Shown: positions 49,624-60,442 of the stretch, in pieces
Position numbering within the stretch: the stretch's first letter is position 1
How the letters are laid out: each line of letters begins with the position of its first letter
Assembly: GCA_036276735.1 (NCBI GenBank)
Contig: DASUOH010000040.1
Coordinates: 1 to 64,000 of the forward strand
Direction: 5' to 3'
Length of the DNA stretch: 64,000 bases
Origin: VRUE01 sp036276735
Lineage (GTDB): Bacteria; Actinomycetota; Thermoleophilia; Solirubrobacterales; 70-9
Notes under the pieces: generated by a model
Told to the model about the DNA's origin: nothing
Database searches by the model: none
What the model saw: only the letters and a program-made list of their open reading frames with translations
Position numbers and translations under genes: made by a program

Positions 49624-50558
49624 GCGCCCAGCGTGTCGCCGAGCACCGCGCTCCACCCAGCGCTCAGCTGGGTCCGGCGCCGCGCGAGGAGGATTCCGAG
49701 GCGCTCGGCCACCTTCTCGGGTTCCCGTTCGATCCGGCGGGCGGTGATCCGGATCGCCTCGATCCCGGCGAGCTTCAGGTCCTCGATCCGCAGTGGATCG
49801 CTCTCGAACGAGGCCCGGCTGCGGTGCGATTCCCAGCCGTCCACCTCCACCGCGAAGCGCTCCGCCTCCCAGTAGGCATCGACCTCGTGTCCGGCGACGA
49901 AGTGGTTGATCGCCGGGCGCGGGAGGCCGGCCTTCTTGACCAGAGCGAGGAAGAGCCGCTCGGAGCGACCGCGGAAGAAGCCGTCGTCGCGGTAGGTCTC
50001 GATCGCCTCGCGCAGCGCCTTCCTTCCCTGCGCTCCTGGACGGTCCAGCAGCGCGTCGATCTGACCGAGATCGAGCCGATCGAGGCGTTCGGCCCGCTGA
50101 ATGGCGTTGTCGAGGCGTCGTCGCCTGCCCGTGGCGGCGAGGTCGAGCAGGGTGCGGGCGACGGTCGTGGCCGGGATGCGCTCGTATTCGCTGCGGTCCT
50201 CCTCGGCAAGCGCGGGCGAGTGGTGGACGCGGACGTCGCGGCGGGCGTGGCCGCGCCGGGGGACGGTCACCTCCGGAATCGCCGGACAGCTGGGCAAGAG
50301 TCCCCAGAGCCAAGCAGCCGAGGCGTGGCTCAGCAGCGCATCCGGTCGGCAGGCGGCGACCGCGGCGAGGCAGCGTCCGTGAGACGTCAGCTCGCTGCGG
50401 CCGACCGAGTAGACGCCGCGGTGGACCCGGTGGAGGCGTCCCACCCCGGCGGCGCGGGTGATCGCGGCGTCGGAGTAGGCGAGGACCCGCAGCTGTCGCC
50501 TGGTGACGACGCCGTGCTGACGGTCGGCCAAGCGCATCAGTCGATGATGCGAACGCAT
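49617..50558 (-). CDS. AbiEi-like N-terminal domain fused to a DUF559 (Vsr-like) nuclease domain, copy 2
   Basis: A paralogue of the gene at 30989, 313 residues from ATG 50558 (ATG 50570 and 50537 are alternatives). The N-terminal winged helix reads RQHGVVTRRQLRVLAYSDAA and RVHRGVYSVG; the C-terminal nuclease core has VDAYWEAERFAVEVDGWESH and IEAIRITARRI. The candidate starts all lie in or just after the palindromic element G3, which overlaps the 5' end. The gene is divergent from uvrA. The function is inferred as DNA-processing from the PD-(D/E)XK pattern only. Confidence 0.78.
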   Translation of the reverse strand: MRSHHRLMRLADRQHGVVTRRQLRVLAYSDAAITRAAGVGRLHRVHRGVYSVGRSELTSHGRCLAAVAACRPDALLSHASAAWLWGLLPSCPAIPEVTVPRRGHARRDVRVHHSPALAEEDRSEYERIPATTVARTLLDLAATGRRRRLDNAIQRAERLDRLDLGQIDALLDRPGAQGRKALREAIETYRDDGFFRGRSERLFLALVKKAGLPRPAINHFVAGHEVDAYWEAERFAVEVDGWESHRSRASFESDPLRIEDLKLAGIEAIRITARRIEREPEKVAERLGILLARRRTQLSAGWSAVLGDTLGAQ

Positions 50559-50593
50559 TTCTGCTCGCATACCGAGCACAAGTGCGTTCGCAT
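50547..50593 (-). repeat. Palindromic element, family G copy 3
   Basis: Arms 50547-50567 and 50573-50593 (21 nt, two mismatches) around loop CATAC. The loop and the flanking TCG/CG match copy 1, while the outer arm ATGCGAACGCATTTCTGCTC differs. It overlaps the 5' end of the DUF559 gene copy 2 and its possible start codons. Confidence 0.7.
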
Positions 50594-50658
50594 GTGAGCT
50601 CTCCCCCGATGCCACGCCGTTCGCAGCGGAAAGTGCGGACGTTGCGGCCGGTTCAGGG

Positions 50659-50670
50659 GAACATCTGTTC
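50659..50670 (+). promoter_or_regulatory. LexA (SOS) box of uvrA
   Basis: GAAC-ATCT-GTTC matches the Gram-positive/actinobacterial LexA operator core GAAC-N4-GTTC. It lies upstream of the -10 box TAGAAT (50678-50683), which ends 8 nt before the GTG at 50692, so LexA bound here would block transcription. lexA itself is not in the window. Confidence 0.75.
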
Positions 50671-50691
50671 GCCTGCGTAGAATCGAGCTGA

Positions 50692-53568
<2,877 letters not shown>

Positions 53569-53587
53569 CTTCTGGAATGCTGCCCCG

Positions 53588-54175
53588 GTGAGCGGGCAGC
53601 GCGGCTGGCGGACCTGGTGGGCGAGGCGGCGTTGGTACGAGCGCAACCGCCGCCTCGCGCGGCGCTGGCGGGTCGCCCGGCACGCCGCCCGCGGCGGCTT
53701 CTTCGTCCGCGAACCGTTCGAGGGCGAGATTCTCGAGGCCTTTGACGAGGGCCGGCTGACGATCGGGGAGGGGACCCTGTTGGAGCCGGGATGCTGGCTG
53801 ACGCTGGCGCCGGCCGCGCGGATCTCGATCGGCGAGGGCTGCTTCCTCAACCGCAACACGATGCTGGCGGCGCTCGAGCGGATCGAGATCGGCGACCACG
53901 TGATGTTCGCCAACGGCTGCTTCGTCGGCGATGCCGATCACCGCTTCGACGACTTCGAGGCGCCGATCACGACGCAGGGCTTCACCAGCAAGGGTCCGGT
54001 CCGAATCGGCTCGAACTGCTGGCTGGGGGTCAACTGCGTCGTGACCAGCGGCGTGACGATCGGCGAGCGCTGCGTGATCGGCTCCAACTCGGTGGTGACC
54101 GAAGACGTCCCCTCCGGCTCGATCGCGGCCGGCGCGCCGGCCAAGGTCGTGAAGCGCATCGAGTTCCGCAAGTAG
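53588..54175 (+). CDS. Left-handed beta-helix acyltransferase
   Basis: A 195-residue hexapeptide-repeat transferase of the maltose/WbbJ acetyltransferase type. Turns of the helix are visible from LEPGCWLTLAPAARISIGEG through VRIGSNCWLGVNCVVTSGVTI and GERCVIGSNSVVTEDVPSGS, with the usual end AAGAPAKVVKRI. An Arg/Trp-rich N-terminus precedes it. It probably O- or N-acetylates a sugar. GTG 53588 is the start used; it lies 19 bases after the uvrA stop. Confidence 0.85.
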   Translation: MSGQRGWRTWWARRRWYERNRRLARRWRVARHAARGGFFVREPFEGEILEAFDEGRLTIGEGTLLEPGCWLTLAPAARISIGEGCFLNRNTMLAALERIEIGDHVMFANGCFVGDADHRFDDFEAPITTQGFTSKGPVRIGSNCWLGVNCVVTSGVTIGERCVIGSNSVVTEDVPSGSIAAGAPAKVVKRIEFRK

Positions 54176-54219
54176 CGGCGGAACAGCGACAAATGTCACG
54201 GAATCGCCCGTTTCGTGCC

Positions 54220-54225
54220 TATACT
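54220..54225 (+). promoter_or_regulatory. -10 box (TATACT) of the pantothenate operon
   Basis: TATACT lies 32 nt before ATG 54258. No good -35 is visible. Unlike many genes here the operon has a leader, and AAAGGG at 54251-54256 may be its ribosome site, which would fit ATG 54267 better. Confidence 0.5.
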
Positions 54226-54257
54226 TTCGACAGAGAGGCCGTGACCCCCCAAAGGGC

Positions 54258-55172
54258 ATGGACCAGATGACTTCCGCACTGACCGATCGACCGCACGCAC
54301 AAGCTGGCGTGGAGTTCGTCCGCGCCAAGTCCGACCTGCGCGCCGCGCTGGCTACGCCGCGCCGTGCGGGTCGCTCAATAGGCCTGGTGCCGACGATGGG
54401 CTACCTGCATGAGGGACACCTCTCGCTGCTGCGCGCCGCACGGGCCGAGTGCGACGTGATCGTGATGAGCCTCTTCGTCAACCCCACTCAGTTCGGGCCG
54501 GGCGAGGATTTCGAGCGCTACCCCCGCGATGAGCGCCGAGACGCCGAGCTGGCGGCCGGGGCTGGGGTCGACCTGATCTGGGCGCCGCCGGTAGAGGAGG
54601 TCTACCCGGAGGGCTTCGGAACTCAGGTTGAGGTGGGTGGGATAGCCGAGGTGCTCTGCGGCGACCCGCGCCGGCGCGGTCCCGAGCATTTCCGTGGCGT
54701 CGCCACTGTGGTCGCCAAGCTCTTCAATGCGGTCGGTCCCGACGTCGCCTACTTCGGCCAGAAGGATGCGCAGCAGGTCGCGGTGATCCGCCGCATGGTC
54801 TGCGACCTCGATTTTCCGGTCCGGATCGAGGCGCTGCCGATCGTCCGCGAGCCTGACGGCCTCGCGATGAGCTCGCGCAACGCCTACCTGAGCGCCGAGG
54901 ACCGCCAGCGCGCGACCGCGCTGGCGCGGGCCCTGCGCGCCGTCGAGGCGGAGGCCCCGAAGGGCTCACTCGCCGCCGCGCTCGAGGCCGGCCGCCGCGA
55001 GCTCGCCGCCGCGGGGATCGAGCCCGAGTACCTGGAGGCGCGCGACCCCGACGACCTCAGCGCGGTCGAGGAGCTGAACGGACGCCCCGTACTGGTCGCC
55101 GTGGCGGCGCGGGTCGGCGACGCGCGACTGATCGACAACGTCTTGATCAACGACAGGGAGGCACCTATCTGA
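54258..55172 (+). CDS. panC: Pantothenate synthetase
   Basis: A 304-residue enzyme joining pantoate and beta-alanine with ATP. The signatures are LVPTMGYLHEGHLSLLRAAR (HIGH-like), SLFVNPTQFGPGEDFERYPRD, RRRGPEHFRGVATVVAKLFN, GQKDAQQVAVIRRMV and the loop MSSRNAYLS. ATG 54258 or ATG 54267 may be used. It overlaps panD by one base; the order panC-panD-panB gives a complete path from aspartate and ketovaline to pantothenate. Confidence 0.95.
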   Translation: MDQMTSALTDRPHAQAGVEFVRAKSDLRAALATPRRAGRSIGLVPTMGYLHEGHLSLLRAARAECDVIVMSLFVNPTQFGPGEDFERYPRDERRDAELAAGAGVDLIWAPPVEEVYPEGFGTQVEVGGIAEVLCGDPRRRGPEHFRGVATVVAKLFNAVGPDVAYFGQKDAQQVAVIRRMVCDLDFPVRIEALPIVREPDGLAMSSRNAYLSAEDRQRATALARALRAVEAEAPKGSLAAALEAGRRELAAAGIEPEYLEARDPDDLSAVEELNGRPVLVAVAARVGDARLIDNVLINDREAPI

Positions 55173-55552
55173 TGCAACGGCAGATGCTCAAGTCCAAGAT
55201 CCACCGCGCCACGGTGACCGACTGCGACGTCGACTACATCGGCAGCATCACGATCGACACGGAGCTGATGGCGAGCGCCGACCTGATCACCAACGAGCAG
55301 GTCCACGTTTGGGACATCGACAACGGCGCCCGCTTCGTCACCTACGTGATCGACGGCGAGCCAGGCTCGGGCACGATGCAGGTCAACGGCGCCGCCGCCC
55401 ACCTGACCCGGCCCGGCCACAAGATCATCGTCGCCTCCTTCGGCGCCTACGACGAGCGCGACCTCGAGTCCTACTCGCCGGTCGTCGTCCACGTCGGCGA
55501 GGACAACACCGTGGTCGGTGTCGACAGCCACCCAGAGGTGCTGCTCTCATGA
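55172..55552 (+). CDS. panD: Aspartate 1-decarboxylase proenzyme
   Basis: A 126-residue pyruvoyl enzyme that makes beta-alanine. Self-cleavage occurs between Gly24 and Ser25 in YIGSITID, and the Ser forms the pyruvoyl group. The helix and strand pattern RQMLKSKIHRATVTD and NGAAAHLTRPGHKIIVASF are conserved. Overlaps panB by four bases. Confidence 0.96.
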   Translation: MQRQMLKSKIHRATVTDCDVDYIGSITIDTELMASADLITNEQVHVWDIDNGARFVTYVIDGEPGSGTMQVNGAAAHLTRPGHKIIVASFGAYDERDLESYSPVVVHVGEDNTVVGVDSHPEVLLS

Positions 55553-56433
55553 TGACCCTGCCGCGCCTGGCCGAGATGAAGGCGGCCGGCGAGCCGATCG
55601 TGATGGTCACCGCCTACGACTACCCCTCGGCGAGGGTTGCCGAGGAGGCCGGGGCGGACGTCGTCCTGGTCGGCGACTCGGCGGCGATGGTGGTGCTCGG
55701 CTACCCCGGTACCGAGCCGGTCTCGATGGAGGAGATGATCGTCCTCGGTAAAGCGGTGCGCCGCGGGCTGAGGACGCCGCTGATGGTGGGCGACCTGCCG
55801 ATGGGCAGCTATGAGGCGAGCAACGAGCTGGCGGTCCGCAACGCGCAGCGCCTCGTCAAGGAGACCGGCTGCCAGACGGTCAAGCTCGAGTCGGGGGGGA
55901 TCTCGGTCGAGCGGGCGCGGGCGATCGTCAATTCGGGCATCCCGGTGATGGGGCACGTCGGCCTTACCCCGCAGACCGCCACGGCACTGGGGGGCTACAA
56001 GGCGCAGGGGAAGACGGCACAGGGCGCGATCAAGCTGCTCGAGGACACGCTTGCGCTGCAGTCGGTCGGCTGCTTTGCGATCGTCTTCGAGGCGGTCCCG
56101 GCGGCGATCACCGAGGCGATCGTCGAGAAGCTGGAGGTTCCGACGATTGGCATCGGCGCGGGGCCGGCCACGGCCGGCCAGGTGCTCGTATTCCACGACC
56201 TGCTCGGGATCACCACCGGCCACACCGCCAAGTTCGTGAAGCGCTACGCCGACGTCAACGCGGAGATGGTCGGCGGCGTCAAGCGCTACGCGGCCGAGGT
56301 GCGCTCACGGCGCTTTCCGGAGCCCGACCACGTCTACGGAGTGGAGCCCTCAGAGCTGGCCGAGTTCCGCAGGTACCTCGACCAGGAGAGCCTCGCCTCT
56401 GCCAAGAGCTGGGACTGGGAGCCGCTGCCCTGA
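55549..56433 (+). CDS. panB: 3-methyl-2-oxobutanoate hydroxymethyltransferase
   Basis: A 294-residue TIM-barrel enzyme for the first step of pantoate synthesis. The start LPRLAEMKAAGEPIVMVTAYDYPSA and the Asp-Ser metal site VLVGDSAAMVVLGY, then KLESGG and MGHVGLTPQ, are typical. ATG 55549 overlaps the panD stop (ATGA); ATG 55552 follows. The 3' end overlaps the opposite-strand secreted protein gene by 100 nt. Confidence 0.95.
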   Translation: MMTLPRLAEMKAAGEPIVMVTAYDYPSARVAEEAGADVVLVGDSAAMVVLGYPGTEPVSMEEMIVLGKAVRRGLRTPLMVGDLPMGSYEASNELAVRNAQRLVKETGCQTVKLESGGISVERARAIVNSGIPVMGHVGLTPQTATALGGYKAQGKTAQGAIKLLEDTLALQSVGCFAIVFEAVPAAITEAIVEKLEVPTIGIGAGPATAGQVLVFHDLLGITTGHTAKFVKRYADVNAEMVGGVKRYAAEVRSRRFPEPDHVYGVEPSELAEFRRYLDQESLASAKSWDWEPLP

Positions 56434-57341
56434 AGGGCGGCCAGCGGCCGCCGCACGATCGGTTCGACCGCGCAGCCGGTCTGCGCGGCGCGGCGCCGGC
56501 AGAGACTCGACGAGAAGCTGGGGCCGGCCAGGGCGACGCGCCCGGCGCCGGGCAGCCAAACGGAGAGATCGCCGGACCAGGAGTTGGCCAGGGCGCCGGT
56601 CTGTTCGAAGACGGCGCTGCCTGCGAACGGCTTCGGCGGTTTGAGGAACGCGAATCCGGGCTCCTTGCCCGGGCCGCTGGCAATGAATGCGTTGCGGCCG
56701 CCGACCAGCGCGAAGGCATAGCGGGCGATCTCCATCCTTTCCCGTCGCTGGTTGAGGGTGGCGAGGACGAAGGCACGGCCGAATCCCGCCACACGGAAGG
56801 CGCTGACCGACGCGGCGCCGCCGGGTCGCTTGGCGACCGCGTGGAGGTGCGTCACGATCGGCGGCGGCCCGACCGCCGAGGAGGACGCCAGGCACGCTTC
56901 CGAGGGCAGGGCGAGGGCGGAGCCCCTTGCCCTCTTGGCGTGGACCTCCGTGTAGCGACGCTCTCCGACGAACTCGATGACGCCGCGGTAGACGCCCCGC
57001 TGGAAGAGTTCGCAGGCCTGTCGTCGGTTGGCGGCGCGGTAGCGAAGTGCCAGCCGGCCGCGGCGTCCGAACCGCGCCACGAACCGGTCCTCGACCCGCT
57101 TGCCTTCGACGGTGTATTCCGCGGCTACGTTGCCCGATTCCGCTTGGATCGTCGCCAGGCTGCCCACGATGTAGACGCTGACGCGGTAGCCCTTGCTGCC
57201 GTCCAGCTTGAATTCAGCCAGCACCGGGAACGTCGGCGGCGGGCCGGCGCCGGCGGTCGAGCTGCCACCTGCGAGGACCGCCACCCCGACGAGAAGGCAG
57301 GCAGGCACCGCCCCGATCCGCTTGCGCCCCACCGCTCGCAT
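56334..57341 (-). CDS. Hypothetical secreted protein
   Basis: A 335-residue protein with an N-terminal signal peptide (IGAVPACLLVGVAVLAGGSSTAGA) and a mature region of beta-rich character (FKLDGSKGYRVSVYIVGSLATIQAE). There are a few Cys (ACELFQRG, EACLASS, SLCRRR, GCAVEP). I do not recognise the family. The ATG at 57341 is the start used. The 3' end overlaps panB on the other strand by about 100 nt, which is a reason for some caution about the C-terminus. Confidence 0.65.
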   Translation of the reverse strand: MRAVGRKRIGAVPACLLVGVAVLAGGSSTAGAGPPPTFPVLAEFKLDGSKGYRVSVYIVGSLATIQAESGNVAAEYTVEGKRVEDRFVARFGRRGRLALRYRAANRRQACELFQRGVYRGVIEFVGERRYTEVHAKRARGSALALPSEACLASSSAVGPPPIVTHLHAVAKRPGGAASVSAFRVAGFGRAFVLATLNQRRERMEIARYAFALVGGRNAFIASGPGKEPGFAFLKPPKPFAGSAVFEQTGALANSWSGDLSVWLPGAGRVALAGPSFSSSLCRRRAAQTGCAVEPIVRRPLAALQGSGSQSQLLAEARLSWSRYLRNSASSEGSTP

Positions 57342-57398
57342 CAACGCAGACTAGTGAGGCTCGACGACGGGATCGGCGGGGTTAGCATCCGGCGGTCG

Positions 57399-57629
57399 AT
57401 GCCGATCTACGAGTTCGAGTGCGAGGGATGCGGGGAGCGCTTCGAGGAGCTGCTGGCGGCGAGCGCTGCCGGTGCCGCTTGCCCGCGCTGCGGCTCCGCT
57501 CAGACGAAGCGTCTGCTCTCATCTGTCTCGCCGCCAGGGCGCCAACCGCGGGGGGCGCGGGTGCGGTCCAGCGAAGCGCGGCGGCGTGAGCGGGAAGCAT
57601 CGCGTCGTGACCGGGGTGCGGGGAAGTGA
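57399..57629 (+). CDS. FmdB-type zinc ribbon protein
   Basis: A 76-residue protein with the FmdB putative regulatory zinc ribbon: MPIYEFECEGCGERFEELL and ACPRCGSAQTKRLLSS, two CxxC pairs. The tail is very basic. FmdB proteins are proposed regulators, but function is not established. TAGCAT lies 10 nt before the ATG. It overlaps the uracil-DNA glycosylase gene by four nucleotides. Confidence 0.86.
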   Translation: MPIYEFECEGCGERFEELLAASAAGAACPRCGSAQTKRLLSSVSPPGRQPRGARVRSSEARRREREASRRDRGAGK

Positions 57630-58306
57630 GCGCCACGGCGGAGCAGCGCCGCGCCGAGCTGGTCGAGCTCTACAAGGAGGTCGAGTCCTGCAAGCGCTGC
57701 CCGCTGCACGAGACCAGAACCCGAACCGTGTTCGGGGCGGGCAACGCCGACGCCGACCTGATGTTCGTCGGCGAGGCTCCGGGCGCTGAAGAGGACCGGC
57801 GCGGCCTGCCCTTCGTCGGTCGCGCCGGGCAGCTCCTCAACGAGCTGCTGGGCGGAATCGGCATGTCCCGCGAGGATGTCTTCATCGCCAACGTCCTCAA
57901 GAGCCGCCCGCCCGGCAACCGCGACCCGCAGCCGCTGGAGATCGAGGCCTGCCGGCCCTTTCTGTTCGAACAGGTGCGGCTGATCGAGCCGAAGGTGATC
58001 TGCACGCTGGGCAACTTCGCGACCAAGCTGCTGACCGCCAATCCGGCCGGGATCACCCGGGTGAGGGGCACCCCCCAGGTTCACGAGCTGGGTGGCCGCA
58101 CCGTCTTCCTGCTGCCGCTCTTCCACCCGGCAGCGGCGCTGCGGACGCCGGCGATGAAGGAGACGCTACGGGCCGACCTCGACCTGCTGCCGCCCTTGCT
58201 CGCCGGGCCGCCGCCGGCCGGGGCGCCCGAGGAAGAGGAGATCGAGGAGGCGCCCGTGCCCGGTCCCCCGCAACCCGCCGACGACCAGCTGGACATCTTT
58301 GGCTGA
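57626..58306 (+). CDS. Family 4 uracil-DNA glycosylase (Fe-S), with a possible clamp-binding tail
   Basis: A 226-residue UDGa-type enzyme that removes uracil from DNA. Motif 1 is VGEAPGAEEDRRGLPFVGRAG, motif 2 is LPLFHPAAALRTP, and the Fe-S cysteines are in CKRCPLH, ACRP and VICTLG. After the fold ends near residue 195, a Pro/Glu-rich linker leads to the last residues QLDIFG, which resemble the beta-clamp-binding pattern QL(S/D)LF. GTG 57626 overlaps the zinc ribbon gene and its 3' end overlaps tsaE. Confidence 0.92.
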   Translation: MSATAEQRRAELVELYKEVESCKRCPLHETRTRTVFGAGNADADLMFVGEAPGAEEDRRGLPFVGRAGQLLNELLGGIGMSREDVFIANVLKSRPPGNRDPQPLEIEACRPFLFEQVRLIEPKVICTLGNFATKLLTANPAGITRVRGTPQVHELGGRTVFLLPLFHPAAALRTPAMKETLRADLDLLPPLLAGPPPAGAPEEEEIEEAPVPGPPQPADDQLDIFG

Positions 58307-58763
58307 GCCGCCCCCGGACGCGGAGCGGAGGAAGCGGCGCTTTATTTCGTCGTCGGCACCCGAGACCGAAGCGATCGGCGCCCGCCTGGCCACCCACCTG
58401 AAGCCCGGCGACGTGGTCGTCGTCAGCGGCGACCTCGGCGCCGGCAAGACGACGCTGGTCCGCGGCGCCTGCCGGGCCCTGGGGGTCGAGGGGCCGGTGA
58501 CCTCCCCGACCTTCACGATCGGGCAACGCTACGAGGGTCGGGTTCCGGTCTCCCACCTCGATCTCTACCGGCTCGGCGCCCTCGAAGAGGAGGAACCGGC
58601 GCTGCTCGAGGACTACCTCGGCCCCGAGTCGCTCGCCTTCGTCGAGTGGCCGGCGGTCGCCGCGCCCGAGCTCGCCGGCCGCGAGGTGACGGCGGTGCGA
58701 ATGGCCCACCTGGGAGGCGATCGCCGCCAGGTCGAGATCGTCGCCGCATCGCACCGCAAATAG
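58299..58763 (+). CDS. tsaE: tRNA t6A synthesis ATPase TsaE
   Basis: A 154-residue ATPase of the t6A37 tRNA-modification system. The P-loop is VVSGDLGAGKTTLVRGACRAL, and SPTFTIGQRYEGRVPVSHLDLYR is the conserved partner segment, with FVEWP near the end. TTG 58299 overlaps the glycosylase gene. tsaB and tsaD lie downstream. Confidence 0.93.
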   Translation: MAEPPPDAERRKRRFISSSAPETEAIGARLATHLKPGDVVVVSGDLGAGKTTLVRGACRALGVEGPVTSPTFTIGQRYEGRVPVSHLDLYRLGALEEEEPALLEDYLGPESLAFVEWPAVAAPELAGREVTAVRMAHLGGDRRQVEIVAASHRK

Positions 58764-58830
58764 CGGTGTTTCGGATAGGGCTGTCTGTAGCATCGCCCCC
58801 GGTAACGCAAAACGAAGGAGGAAGCGGCGA

Positions 58831-59205
58831 ATGAGAGCAGTGAAGCGCCTGGTGGTCGTATGTCTGGCGGTCGGGGTCTTGGCGAGCGCCGCGCCGGCCA
58901 CGGCCGATGCCGCCGCCTTCAAGCACTACGTCGCGTGCGGCCTCTCGCAGAACGCCAAACCGTCGCATTCGTGCCACAAGAAACAGAAAAAGGGCGCTTT
59001 CTTCCGCAGCAACCGGGCCGACGTCTTCTACACCGTCTGCGTCCGCTTCCCGACCGGGAAAAACCTCTGCGCCCCCAAACAGGAGGCGCTGCGCGGGACG
59101 CTCTACGTCAACAAGGTCACCACGAACATCCCCGGTCAGCACAGAGTCGCCTGGTTCGTCCAGGGCAAGCGGGTCGGCCTCTTCAAATTCTTCGTCCGGG
59201 GCTGA
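58831..59205 (+). CDS. Small secreted Lys-rich protein
   Basis: A 124-residue protein with a signal peptide (RLVVVCLAVGVLASAAPATADA) and a mature basic part with four Cys (YVACGLS, SHSCHKK, YTVCVRF, KNLCAPK) and Trp/Phe near the end. The strong ribosome site AAGGAGG lies 8 nt before the ATG, and TAGCAT is a possible -10. I do not recognise the family. It splits tsaE from tsaB and its frame is directly continued by tsaB after its stop. Confidence 0.7.
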   Translation: MRAVKRLVVVCLAVGVLASAAPATADAAAFKHYVACGLSQNAKPSHSCHKKQKKGAFFRSNRADVFYTVCVRFPTGKNLCAPKQEALRGTLYVNKVTTNIPGQHRVAWFVQGKRVGLFKFFVRG

Positions 59206-59208
59206 GGC

Positions 59209-59916
59209 CTGGCGCTGATCGGCTTCGACACCTCGACCGAGGACACGGCGGTCTGCGCCTGGCGCGACGGCGTGGCGCTGCATGAGTCCCTGGTCGGGAC
59301 GTCGGAGAAGGGGGGGCCGCTGCACACGGTCGCGCTCCTGGAAGAGGTCGAGCGCGCCGTGGCCCTCGCCGGAGGCTGGGAAGAGGTCGAGGCGATCGCG
59401 GTGGGGCGAGGGCCGGGCACCTACACCGGCCTGCGGGTCGGCATAGCGACGGCGCGGGCGCTTGGCTTCAGCCGCGATCTGCCGGTTCGCGGCGTCCCCA
59501 GCCTCGACGCCCTCGGACGGGCGCTTGCCGAGCGCCCTGGTTCGGCGCCTCGGCTCGCCGTTCTCGACGCTCGCCGTAAAGAGGTCTTCTCGGCGCTCTA
59601 CACGGCAAGTGGCGAGCGGCTTTGGGGACCGATCGTCGGCAGTCCACAGGAGCTGGCCGAGCGGCTGGCCGGGCTCGGCGAGCCGCCGCTGGCCGCCGGA
59701 TCGGGGGCGGTACGATTTCGCCAGCAGCTGACGAAGAGGGGTGTCGAGGTTCCCGACGACGCCGACGCCGTGCACCGGATCGCCGCGCGCCACATCTGCG
59801 CCCTGGCGGCTGAGGAGCCCGGCGCCGGCGACGAGGACTCCGTCGCCCCGATCTACCTTCGGCCCCCCGACGCGGAGCGGTGGCGTGAGCGAGACTCTGT
59901 ACAGAAAGCCGGGTGA
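59209..59916 (+). CDS. tsaB: tRNA t6A synthesis protein TsaB, with a probable CTG start
   Basis: A 235-residue TsaB, the non-catalytic partner of TsaD. The family N-terminus LIGFDTSTEDTAVCAW and the loop IAVGRGPGTYTGLRVGIATARAL are both present. The frame runs straight from the TGA of the previous gene (59203-59205), and between that stop and the essential FDTST motif there is no ATG, GTG or TTG. CTG 59209 (or CTG 59215) is the only plausible start. The first standard start, GTG 59272, would remove the conserved strand. It is followed 1 bp after its stop by rimI. Confidence 0.85.
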   Translation: MALIGFDTSTEDTAVCAWRDGVALHESLVGTSEKGGPLHTVALLEEVERAVALAGGWEEVEAIAVGRGPGTYTGLRVGIATARALGFSRDLPVRGVPSLDALGRALAERPGSAPRLAVLDARRKEVFSALYTASGERLWGPIVGSPQELAERLAGLGEPPLAAGSGAVRFRQQLTKRGVEVPDDADAVHRIAARHICALAAEEPGAGDEDSVAPIYLRPPDAERWRERDSVQKAG

Positions 59917-59917
59917 G

Positions 59918-60355
59918 GTGAACGCCGAGCCGGCGGTACGGCGGCTCGCCTACAGCGATCTGCCGGCCGTCGTCTCGATCGAGCGGCGCTCCTTCCCCGC
60001 GCCATGGTCGCTGGCGATGTTCGTGCTCGAGCTCTCCAAGCCGTCGGGGATCTGCCTCGCCGCCACCCTGGAGGACGACTTGGCCGGTTACCTGATCTGC
60101 TCGCGCTACGACCGGGTCTGGCACCTGATGAACGTCGCCGTGGCGCCGGACCGGCGCCGCCAGGGCATCGCCACCCGCCTCATCTCGCGCCTGCTGGAGG
60201 AGGGAGGCGGTCGCCTTCCCTTCACGCTCGAGGTCCGGGTCTCAAACCACGAGGCGATCTCGATGTACGAGCGGCTCGGCTTCCGCTCGGCCGGCGTCCG
60301 TCGCCGCTACTACCAGGACAACGGCGAGGACGCCCTGATCATGTGGCTGGACTGA
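59918..60355 (+). CDS. rimI: Ribosomal-protein-alanine acetyltransferase RimI-like
   Basis: A 145-residue GNAT acetyltransferase. The acetyl-CoA-binding motif is VAPDRRRQGIATRLI, the start VRRLAYSDLPAVVSIERRSF and the end GFRSAGVRRRYYQDNGEDALIM are typical of RimI. GTG 59918 follows the tsaB stop by one base; GTG 59885 would overlap tsaB. Its place between tsaB and tsaD is common in bacteria. Confidence 0.9.
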   Translation: MNAEPAVRRLAYSDLPAVVSIERRSFPAPWSLAMFVLELSKPSGICLAATLEDDLAGYLICSRYDRVWHLMNVAVAPDRRRQGIATRLISRLLEEGGGRLPFTLEVRVSNHEAISMYERLGFRSAGVRRRYYQDNGEDALIMWLD

Positions 60356-60442
60356 GCCTTGAGATCACCCGCCCGCAGCGGACGCGGGAGTGAGCGAGCA
60401 AGATCTCCGGTGAACATGAGTGCGAGCGAACGAGAGCAGAGC

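Noticed and set aside
57345..57398. Promoter or operator between the secreted protein gene and the FmdB gene
   Set aside because: Besides TAGCAT no clear dyad or -35 is visible, so I did not list it as a separate site.
60356..60442. Palindromic element between rimI and tsaD
   Set aside because: Short matches such as GAGATC/GATCTC and CCCGC/GCGGG exist, but arms are only 5-6 bp and no family core is present. GAGCGAGCAAG shared with 40343 is too short to call a repeat family.
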